DNA from: Candidatus Dojkabacteria bacterium CG_4_10_14_0_2_um_filter_Dojkabacteria_WS6_41_15
Lineage (GTDB): Bacteria; Patescibacteriota; Dojkabacteria; GCA-002793355
Assembly (NCBI GenBank): GCA_002793355.1
Contig: PFQB01000043.1
Location: forward strand, 1 to 14,442
Length of the DNA stretch: 14,442 nt
Direction: 5' to 3'
Within the stretch, counting starts at the first letter, position 1. The number at the start of each line of letters is the position of its first letter. Shown in pieces: positions 5,952 through 11,704 of the stretch. The notes beneath the pieces are model-generated. The model saw nothing but the letters and a program-made list of their open reading frames with translations, was not told the origin of the DNA and searched no databases. The position numbers and the translations under genes were made by a program.

Positions 5952-5982
5952 GGCAGATTATCCACAATGGCAAAAGTCTGCC
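5952..5982. repeat. Inverted repeat enclosing the perfect DnaA box
   Basis: GGCAGA (5952-5957) and TCTGCC (5977-5982) form a 6-bp inverted repeat with 19 bases between, and the consensus DnaA box begins immediately after the left arm. Extrusion would present the box in a loop. The arms are short, so chance is possible. Confidence 0.35.
5958..5966 (+). promoter_or_regulatory. Perfect DnaA box TTATCCACA
   Basis: An exact 9/9 match to the bacterial DnaA box, 404 bp upstream of the dnaN start codon. An exact nonamer is expected by chance only rarely in a 660-bp gap, and two weaker matches accompany it. Confidence 0.65.
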
Positions 5983-6063
5983 AGAACGTCGACCAAACGA
6001 CTCAACGCATTGTGAACCGTTTATGCATACAACTGTTTTATGCTGTAGCCCACGGCACTTGTC

Positions 6064-6095
6064 ACACGACACGCTTTGTGAAACGCGTGTCGTGT
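6064..6095. repeat. 11-bp perfect inverted repeat (long hairpin)
   Basis: ACACGACACGC (6064-6074) and GCGTGTCGTGT (6085-6095) are exact reverse complements separated by TTTGTGAAAC. The inner TTT and AAA can extend the stem to 14 bp with one bulged C and a GTG loop. It is the most stable hairpin in the window. It lies 122 bp past the metG stop, in the path of metG transcription, but neither side has a T run. It may be an unusual terminator that keeps metG transcription out of the origin, a protein-binding site, or part of the origin. Confidence 0.65.
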
Positions 6096-6217
6096 CTCGT
6101 CTATTAAAGGCATGTTTACGTTATCGTACGGTTGGTTTGGAGAAGTTTCAATGACTGATTGCGGGCGCTGCGAGCTATTCCGTAGTTGGGACACCACGCG
6201 CGTAAGGCCAGGGATAT

Positions 6218-7891
6218 CTATTCGATTTTCATGACCGGAATCGAAATCGCGCCAATTGGATGTGTCGCCAGTGTCGTAATTGGCGTGTATTTCCACGTGT
6301 TTGCCTCTTCGAGTTGAACATTAGTATTGAGCATGCTTGCGATTTTCACAGAAAGCGAAGGGATAAAGGGTCTTAATAATAATTGTAACGCCCTAACGAT
6401 TGCAACGGCATTGTTAAGTATCTCCTGTTCAGTTTCAGTGTTGTCAACCTTCCAAGGGGCGGCTGCGTTAAAATATTGATTCCCTGTTTGGGCTAAATTC
6501 ATTATTTCCATAATTGCTGGCGCAAACGAGGCATTTTCAAGTAGTGCTTGAGTTTTAATAAATGTTTGCATAATTGACTTCTCTACCTCTTTATCAAGGT
6601 CAACCATATGAACTATTCCTTCGTGCTTAGATTTAACATAAGAGAGTACCCGATAGATATAATTTCCCATGGTGGCAACAAGCTCATTATTGTTTAACGT
6701 CTTGAGGTTTTCTATCTCAAAATCCGTATCATGCGTCTCTGGGGCATAGCGAACAAAGAAATAGCGAATCAATTCAGGGGAATATTGAGCCAGCAACTCT
6801 TTTGCCAGAATGAGAGTCCCTTTACTCTTAGACATTTTTTCACCTTTAATGTTCAGAAACATGTTGGCTACCACATTTGTTGGTAGCTGTAGCGGTTTAT
6901 TCAATTTTTCTCCTGGAAGAGGCTCCTGAAGCTTCGTGTTGTTTGCATATTTCTGATTATATGCTAGTAATTGGGCCGGCCAGAAGAGCGAGTGAAAGGG
7001 AATATTGTCTTTAGCGATAAAGTAGTAATGTTCAGCTTTCGGGTCTTTCCAGAAATCCTCCCATCTGCTTGGATTGCCTTGCTTGGCTGCTAACTCAATT
7101 GTTGCGGAAAGGTAGCCAATTACGGCCTCAAACCAAACATAGATAACCTTGTTTTTGAATCCCTTGACTGGAATAGGAATTCCCCATTCAATATCCCTAG
7201 AAATAGGTTTTGCGTGAAGCCCTTCTTTTAGCCAAGCTTTGGTTAGCTCATAGGTGTTCTTCCGCCAAAAGGTCTTGTCTTCTATGTATTTTTCAAGCTC
7301 TTTTTGCAGTTTACTCATATCAAAATACAGTTCTTCAGTTTCCTTTAAGACGGGGGTACTTTTTGACAATTTGCTAATTGGATTTTTAAGTTCCTCTGGG
7401 GTAAGTACATGACCGCACTTATCGCACTGATCGCCACGCGCAGGGAAGTAATCGCAGAAAGGGCAGTTTCCTTCTATATAGCGGTCGGCCAGAAACCTGT
7501 TTTTTTCTGTATCGAAATACTGGCTCGATTTCTTTTTAACCAAAAATCCTTGCTCGTTTAATACGGTAATAATATTCTGCGAAACAATTTTGTGATTCTC
7601 TGTTCTTGTATTAGTAAAAAGGTCAAACTTGATTGAAAGTTTGTCAAAGATATCGACGAAAGATTGATGGTTTGCTTCTGCAAACTCTTCTACAGGAAGC
7701 CCATTTTCTTCCGCCTTGATAGTGACTGGGGTACCATGCATATCGCTGCCGGATACCATTGCTACTTTGTTTCCGAGTATTCTATGGAATCGTGAAAAGA
7801 CATCGCATACGATGTTTTGCCCCGCCAAATGCCCAACGTGCATTGGACCATTCGCATAGGGCCACGAAACGCCAACGAGAATATGCTTCAT
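6218..7891 (-). CDS. metG: Methionyl-tRNA synthetase
   Basis: 557 aa from the ATG at 7891. It charges tRNA-Met with methionine using ATP, in the cytoplasm. Key motifs: KHILVGVSWPYANGPMHVGHLAG (2-24, with the HIGH motif as HVGH), a zinc knuckle C143-P-F-C146 ... C156-D-K-C159, IYVWFEAVIGYLSA (about 250-263), and GEKMSKSKGT (about 350-359, KMSKS). The anticodon-binding region contains NYIYRVLSYV and AAPWK. There is no appended C-terminal tRNA-binding domain, so it is the short form. The frame can extend seven codons to an ATG at 7912, but an extended -10 (7897-7905) lies inside that extension and the family N-terminus begins at MKH, so the downstream start is preferred. It is the only gene in the window reading toward the origin-like region. 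Confidence 0.95.
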   Translation of the reverse strand: MKHILVGVSWPYANGPMHVGHLAGQNIVCDVFSRFHRILGNKVAMVSGSDMHGTPVTIKAEENGLPVEEFAEANHQSFVDIFDKLSIKFDLFTNTRTENHKIVSQNIITVLNEQGFLVKKKSSQYFDTEKNRFLADRYIEGNCPFCDYFPARGDQCDKCGHVLTPEELKNPISKLSKSTPVLKETEELYFDMSKLQKELEKYIEDKTFWRKNTYELTKAWLKEGLHAKPISRDIEWGIPIPVKGFKNKVIYVWFEAVIGYLSATIELAAKQGNPSRWEDFWKDPKAEHYYFIAKDNIPFHSLFWPAQLLAYNQKYANNTKLQEPLPGEKLNKPLQLPTNVVANMFLNIKGEKMSKSKGTLILAKELLAQYSPELIRYFFVRYAPETHDTDFEIENLKTLNNNELVATMGNYIYRVLSYVKSKHEGIVHMVDLDKEVEKSIMQTFIKTQALLENASFAPAIMEIMNLAQTGNQYFNAAAPWKVDNTETEQEILNNAVAIVRALQLLLRPFIPSLSVKIASMLNTNVQLEEANTWKYTPITTLATHPIGAISIPVMKIE

Positions 7892-7896
7892 AAAGA

Positions 7897-7905
7897 ATTG
7901 TAACA
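7897..7905 (-). promoter_or_regulatory. Extended -10 promoter of metG (leaderless)
   Basis: TGTTACAAT on the minus strand: TGn plus a -10 with five of six consensus bases, ending five bases before the ATG at 7891. The predicted start falls on or beside the start codon, so the mRNA would be leaderless, in keeping with the lack of a Shine-Dalgarno. No -35 is visible. Confidence 0.45.
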
Positions 7906-7911
7906 TAGGCA

Positions 7912-7940
7912 TTGACGTTGCGCGCTGCGGTTGCTACAAT
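7912..7940 (+). promoter_or_regulatory. Promoter of pilin-like genes 4 and 5
   Basis: TTGACG (7912-7917), a 17-bp spacer and TACAAT (7935-7940): five of six matches in each box at ideal spacing. Predicted start near 7947, giving a leader of about 21 bases. A second possible -10, TATACT (7958-7963), sits just four bases before the ATG. This promoter is back to back with the metG promoter. Confidence 0.6.
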
Positions 7941-7967
7941 ACCTTATTAAGATTATCTATACTAAAG

Positions 7968-8348
7968 ATGAACGTATTTGAATACCTTCTGAATATTGTT
8001 ATTCCTTCGGTGAAAGCAGCGGAAACAGGAGGTTGGCAACCATCTGGCGTGAGTGGTGATGCAAATGAGCTTATTCAACGAACATTGGACCTTATTCTGA
8101 TTGTTGTTGTTGTGGCTGCCGTTATCTTTATTATGTTCGCTGGTATTCAGTATGTAAGTAGCCAAGGTGACGCGGGAAAAGCAAAAACAGCAATGTCAAG
8201 TATTACTAACGCTATTATTGGACTTGTCGTTGCATTTGCTGCTTATGCTTTGGTTCAATTGGTAATGACCAATATTATCAAAAAAGACATACAGCCTATT
8301 CCGACTGGTACTGCAACGCAAGTGATTGCTGTTGTGAGAGGGGCTTGA
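7968..8348 (+). CDS. Type IV secretion pilin-like protein 4
   Basis: 126 aa. The N-terminal segment MNVFEYLLNIVIPSVKAAETGG resembles a signal sequence with possible cleavage after KAA (about residue 18). Helix 1 is DLILIVVVVAAVIFIMFAGIQYV (about 41-63) and helix 2 is IIGLVVAFAAYALVQLVMTNII (about 84-105), joined by a polar hairpin IQYVSSQGDAGKAKTAMSSITNA. The pattern Y-x-x-S-x-GD-x-x-K-x-x-x-A matches pilins 1 and 2 across the origin-like region. The polar tail after helix 2 is longer than in the others. A good -35/-10 pair lies upstream; there is no Shine-Dalgarno. The likely role is a pilus or secretion-machine subunit. Confidence 0.75.
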   Translation: MNVFEYLLNIVIPSVKAAETGGWQPSGVSGDANELIQRTLDLILIVVVVAAVIFIMFAGIQYVSSQGDAGKAKTAMSSITNAIIGLVVAFAAYALVQLVMTNIIKKDIQPIPTGTATQVIAVVRGA

Positions 8349-8379
8349 TTAGGGTTAGTTTTGTAAACTCGGGGTGCTT

Positions 8380-8703
8380 ATGTTGAACTCTTTGATGGCA
8401 GTGACAGATGTAAGCGGTCCCATAACGCCGCCAAACATTCCGGATGTCTTAGTAACCGTTCTTGGAGTTGTTAATACCTTGCTTTTTGGCATTGCTCCCG
8501 TTTTGCTTGTTGTAATGCTGGTTAGCGCAGGTGTCAAAAGATTGATGGCCGCAGATAATCCCAAAGCAGTGCAAGACTCGAACAGCACAATCATGTGGGC
8601 GATTGTAGGATACACAGTAGTTTTGTTGTCGTATTTGATTGTAAGATTGGGTGCATCGCTTCTTGGGTACGATATCGATGGTAAGCCCGGATTAAGTCTC
8701 TAG
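8380..8703 (+). CDS. Pilin-like protein 5 (divergent)
   Basis: 107 aa from the ATG at 8380, which has GGGG at a spacing of five bases; a GTG at 8374 is also possible. It has the same two-helix plan: PITPPNIPDVL, then VLGVVNTLLFGIAPVLLVVMLVSAGVKRLM (about 26-55), then TIMWAIVGYTVVLLSYLIVRLG (about 67-88). The hairpin reads AGVKRLMAADNPKAVQDSNS, so the Y-x-x-S-x-GD-x-x-K of its relatives is replaced by R-L-M-A-A-D-N-P-K, while A-I-V-G after the hairpin is kept. It is probably a minor or specialised subunit. It follows pilin 4 by 31 bp and is most likely on the same transcript. Confidence 0.65.
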   Translation: MLNSLMAVTDVSGPITPPNIPDVLVTVLGVVNTLLFGIAPVLLVVMLVSAGVKRLMAADNPKAVQDSNSTIMWAIVGYTVVLLSYLIVRLGASLLGYDIDGKPGLSL

Positions 8704-8735
8704 TAAGAGCAAGTACCGGTAAGATAATTAAGGGG

Positions 8736-8744
8736 TGTTATAAT
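8736..8744 (+). promoter_or_regulatory. Extended -10 promoter of the SpoIID-like gene
   Basis: TGTTATAAT: TGn plus a perfect -10, ending five bases before the ATG at 8750, so transcription should begin at or next to the start codon. The last T of the box is the first base of an alternative TTG start (8744), which argues against that codon when this promoter is used. AAGGGG at 8730-8735 could still serve the TTG on a read-through transcript from the pilins. Confidence 0.5.
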
Positions 8745-8749
8745 TGGGC

Positions 8750-10834
8750 ATGCTCAAACTGTCCGGCATGGCGAAAATAATCATCGTAGTTTTTCTCATA
8801 CTGTTAGCTGTTACGATTATTTTTAAGCAAACACCGCTTTATGCGATAACACAGCAGCAAATTGAACAGCAAAAATCACAAAAACAGCAGGAACTTAACA
8901 GGATTCTAAAGGATATTCAAGCAATATCCTCTTCAAATGCCAGTGTTTCATCAAAGCTATCGGAGCTAAAAAAGGAAAAGAACAAGCTAAACACGCTGCT
9001 TGGCGTCATGAATGCTGACTTAAAATTGCTGGAAGATGAAACCAAAGCGCAAGAGAGTGAACTTGTAGGCCTAGCGAATACCTATTCGTTACAGCAGGCC
9101 CTGTTTTATGTTGATTCCCAAAAAAATCTATTAGTCACACTGTTTGAAGCACCTTCGTTGTCGAACCTGCTGGATAGATTACTCTATTATAATGTGCAAA
9201 CACAATCCATGCGACGGCAACGGGAGTTGATTACCATCAAAAATGAGGCAATTACCGCAAGAAAAGCCCTTATTGCACAAGAACAGGCGTCAATTCAAAA
9301 ATCATTGTCAATAGTTAGTCAACAAATGGCTACTTTGGAAAATCAACAGGCAACATATGCAGCTTCGTTAATAAAAAGCTATTCCCAGAGGAACTCATTA
9401 GTGTCAGATATTTCGAAATTATCTCGTGCGGCACAAGCAATCATTAATAAAAAGGCGTCTTCTTCAAGCAATCCTCCAGGTGGGGTTGGTTCTGGAAGTG
9501 GAAATGGAGGCAGTATCGGCGGGGTTACAGTACCGGCAACAAGTGGCGCTATCTCTATATTTGTGGGAGGGACGTTGTTTAAAAAAACAAATGGTGTAGT
9601 TCGCGTGAACTCAGCGAATAACGAGGTCAAACTAAAGGGAATCTGGACAACGGAGTATGCAGGAACATTAGAGTTCAATAAAAAATCTGGAGCGTACGCC
9701 ATTAATGACCTCCCTCTTGATCAATATTTATGGGGGTTGGCAGAAATGCCTTCGTCGTGGCCACTAGAGGCGCTAAAGGTTCAGGCAGTAGCAGGAAGAA
9801 CCTATGCTACATATAAAATGAGATATGGTGGCTACGGAAAGTATGATTTAGTGGATTATGTCCAAGATCAGGAATATAGTGGCTTATCGAAAATTAAGGG
9901 TTCGTACGGGAGCAATTGGAAATCAGCGGTAGACTCAACCTCGGGAATGGTGCTTGAATATGGGGGGAAAACACCAATAGCTTATTATTCTGCCGATAAT
10001 GGAGGACATTCTGTTTCTGGTACCGAAAGCGGGTTTGGTAGTGGTGGGTATCTTGCAGCCAAAGCGGATCGATATTTAAGTGGATCGGTTTGGACATCCT
10101 ACGGAAGTGTTAATTGCGGGTATTGGATTATTCAAGGCAATTACAAAAACTTTCCATGGTGTGGGCAGACACTTCAGAGTGAAGGCATAAACACAATGGC
10201 TAGAATGCAAGATTACCTGAATGGTGCAATTTACTATGGAATTTATGGAAAGATGGTTACGACTAGTGAGGTTTCTGCAAGCTCACTTAAAGCCAAGCTT
10301 TCTGCTTACGGAAAAAGAAGTATTCAAGAGCAGGTCGGAACAATTACAGACATTAAACATGTATATGATCAAGGTGGCTCGACAATCGTGCAGGGCACCA
10401 AGTATACAAAATATGTGGTTGTTACAGGATCAAAAGGCACAGTAACCCTAAGTGGAACCGCTTTTAAAGTTTCATATAACGTACGCGCGCCATATTATAA
10501 TGCGGTTTATTCGACGCTTTACGATATCAAAAAGATTAATAATGATAACTGGGAGTTATGGACACGAGGTTTTGGACATCGAGTTGGTATGGGCCAATAT
10601 GGAGCTAAGGGGAGAGCAGGCATAGGACAGGACTATGTTTTCATTCTTAAGTATTACTATAACAACGCAAATGTAGTACAATATAACATTGGGCGGAATG
10701 TTCGGGTCGCGCTAACAAAAGTCGGATCCAGGGTTATGAAAGTAACTGCAAAAAGCGAGATCTCGATTTACGATGGCGGCACTCTAATTAAGAAAGTTCC
10801 AGCCAATACCGAAATAAGGATAGAATATAACTAA
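8750..10834 (+). CDS. Coiled-coil SpoIID/LytB-type peptidoglycan enzyme
   Basis: 694 aa from the ATG at 8750. A signal peptide or anchor (MAKIIIVVFLILLAVTIIF, about 7-25) is followed by a Gln/Lys/Glu-rich coiled coil (about 31-235). Within it, NLLVTLFEAPSLSNLLDRLLYY (about 126-147) recalls the 'LL-x-S-x-S-x-SDLL-x-R' stretch of PcsB/EnvC-type activators. A Ser/Gly/Pro linker (about 236-265) leads to the SpoIID domain (about 266-640). This has LPLDQYLWGLAEMP (321-334; the Glu of EMP, residue 332, aligns with the catalytic Glu of SpoIID), LKVQAVAGRTYATY (342-355), YYSADNGGHSVSG (412-424) and GFGHRVGMGQYGAKG (607-621). SpoIID enzymes cleave peptidoglycan glycan strands outside the membrane, typically denuded ones. 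Two cysteines (456, 471) could form a disulfide. The stop overlaps the next gene's ATG by one base. Confidence 0.88.
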   Translation: MLKLSGMAKIIIVVFLILLAVTIIFKQTPLYAITQQQIEQQKSQKQQELNRILKDIQAISSSNASVSSKLSELKKEKNKLNTLLGVMNADLKLLEDETKAQESELVGLANTYSLQQALFYVDSQKNLLVTLFEAPSLSNLLDRLLYYNVQTQSMRRQRELITIKNEAITARKALIAQEQASIQKSLSIVSQQMATLENQQATYAASLIKSYSQRNSLVSDISKLSRAAQAIINKKASSSSNPPGGVGSGSGNGGSIGGVTVPATSGAISIFVGGTLFKKTNGVVRVNSANNEVKLKGIWTTEYAGTLEFNKKSGAYAINDLPLDQYLWGLAEMPSSWPLEALKVQAVAGRTYATYKMRYGGYGKYDLVDYVQDQEYSGLSKIKGSYGSNWKSAVDSTSGMVLEYGGKTPIAYYSADNGGHSVSGTESGFGSGGYLAAKADRYLSGSVWTSYGSVNCGYWIIQGNYKNFPWCGQTLQSEGINTMARMQDYLNGAIYYGIYGKMVTTSEVSASSLKAKLSAYGKRSIQEQVGTITDIKHVYDQGGSTIVQGTKYTKYVVVTGSKGTVTLSGTAFKVSYNVRAPYYNAVYSTLYDIKKINNDNWELWTRGFGHRVGMGQYGAKGRAGIGQDYVFILKYYYNNANVVQYNIGRNVRVALTKVGSRVMKVTAKSEISIYDGGTLIKKVPANTEIRIEYN

Positions 10835-11460
10835 TGGCCGGAATTAGAGTAAGTCAATCAGCCTACGAGAAGATTCAGCACTTATCGCACTATAAACTGC
10901 TGGATTCTGTTAAGGTTTATCCAGAGCGAGTTACGTTTGATGGCCAGGATTCTGATGAGAAGATCATACTTTTTCTTAGACAGCATCCTGTTATATTGGT
11001 ACCTCCTCTTTTTAAGGCCATTGGAATTGTCTTGTTGTTCTTAGCGATGTCTTGGGTTTTTGGGACACTACTTGGTGATATTGTGAAGGCTGGAACGGTA
11101 AGCTTTATTATATTTGTAGGCGGAGTTGCCGTTGCGGTATCTAGTGTGTTGTACGCGTTCTTTATGTGGTACTTTACGGTGACCATTGTTACTTCGACTC
11201 GATTGATAGATCTAGATTTTCAAACACTGATGGACTCTAGGTGGAGTACTACAGTTTTGAAGGCGATTCAGGATGTTTCCTATAACACACCAGGGTTTAT
11301 CAGTACGCTGTTTGATATGGCAAATTTGTCAATCATGACCGCTGCGCATAAAGACGATTTTGAATTGGCAAATTTGCCAAAAGCACGCGATGTGCAAGAT
11401 ATTCTCATGGACTTAGTTGAAAACGAAAAAGAAAATGTTCCCGACGACGAACTTATTTAA
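10834..11460 (+). CDS. Membrane-anchored bacterial PH-domain protein (bPH2/YdbS-like)
   Basis: 208 aa. A cytoplasmic N-terminus of about 50 residues is followed by two helices (about 52-80, PVILVPPLFKAIGIVLLFLAM..., and about 88-112, VSFIIFVGGVAVAVSSVLYAFFMWYF). The PH-like part (about 113-198) is TVTIVTSTRLIDLDFQTLMDSRWSTTVLKAIQDVSYNTPGF..., which fits the bacterial PH-2 pattern 'T-x-T-x-R-L-I...I-x-D-V...'. The last residues are acidic. Such proteins sit in the membrane with the PH-like fold on the cytoplasmic side; their ligands are unknown. The ATG overlaps the SpoIID-like stop codon (TAATG), indicating translational coupling. In candidate-phylum genomes I recall similar proteins near type IV secretion genes. 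Confidence 0.75.
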   Translation: MAGIRVSQSAYEKIQHLSHYKLLDSVKVYPERVTFDGQDSDEKIILFLRQHPVILVPPLFKAIGIVLLFLAMSWVFGTLLGDIVKAGTVSFIIFVGGVAVAVSSVLYAFFMWYFTVTIVTSTRLIDLDFQTLMDSRWSTTVLKAIQDVSYNTPGFISTLFDMANLSIMTAAHKDDFELANLPKARDVQDILMDLVENEKENVPDDELI

Positions 11461-11701
11461 CAATACAATTGGTACGGGGATGACAAATGGCATCCCACTT
11501 GTTGCAACGGGCATTAAATTAGTAGCGGCCTTCTTTTTGGTGGGCTATGTGTTTTTTGCCTTTTTCTTGTATTTACGAATCAGAATACTGTCATTAACCC
11601 TCACAACTCCGAACTCGGGGCTCATGAGGTACCTCTCACTTTTGCACTTTTTTGCCGTGCTGGGACTTGCATTGTTCCTAGGACTTTTGCTACTCTTCTA
11701 G
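11435..11701 (+). CDS. Small two-helix membrane protein
   Basis: 88 aa from the ATG at 11435; other possible starts are TTG 11417 and ATG 11480, and no Shine-Dalgarno settles the choice. Two helices (about 24-45, IKLVAAFFLVGYVFFAFFLYL, and about 64-88, YLSLLHFFAVLGLALFLGLLLLF) flank a loop with RIRILSLTLTTPNSGLMR. I do not recognise it firmly; the pattern is reminiscent of a small candidate-phylum DUF (perhaps DUF5657), from memory only. It overlaps the PH gene by 26 bp and ends three bases before the next ATG, so it belongs to the same operon. It is the right size for an accessory subunit of a membrane complex. Confidence 0.6.
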   Translation: MFPTTNLFNNTIGTGMTNGIPLVATGIKLVAAFFLVGYVFFAFFLYLRIRILSLTLTTPNSGLMRYLSLLHFFAVLGLALFLGLLLLF

Positions 11702-11704
11702 TAC

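Larger units (their letters stand above)
5554..6217. other. oriC: Candidate chromosomal replication origin (oriC)
   Basis: The 664-bp gap between dnaN and metG holds no convincing gene. From left to right it contains: the dnaN promoter; a 6-bp inverted repeat GTGATA...TATCAC (5653-5677); a T-rich/AT-rich tract (5701-5754); seven consecutive triplets with a central A (5734-5754) ending next to a weak DnaA box (5759-5767); an 8/9 DnaA box TGTGGACAA (5823-5831); a purine/G-rich stretch (5867-5888); a perfect DnaA box TTATCCACA (5958-5966); and an 11-bp inverted repeat (6064-6095). Apart from metG, all genes diverge from this area, matching bidirectional replication. dnaN at the border is the classic neighbour of oriC. 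That it is oriC is inference, since dnaA is absent and skew was not computed. Confidence 0.6.

Noticed and set aside
6064..6095. Considered as a dif/Xer recombination site
   Set aside because: Arms of 11 bp fit, but the centre is 10 bp rather than 6-8. The arms are perfect complements, and they do not resemble the dif half-sites I know.
5916..6107. A 63-codon plus-strand frame in the origin-like region, with GGAGAGGG seven bases before its ATG
   Set aside because: The ribosome-site match is good, but the product has no recognisable pattern. The frame runs through the perfect DnaA box and both inverted repeats, and composition there looks non-coding.
8744..8749. TTG at 8744 as the start of the SpoIID-like gene
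   Set aside because: It overlaps the last base of a perfect extended -10 box, so it would not be present on the mRNA made from that promoter. It remains possible only on read-through transcripts, using AAGGGG at 8730.
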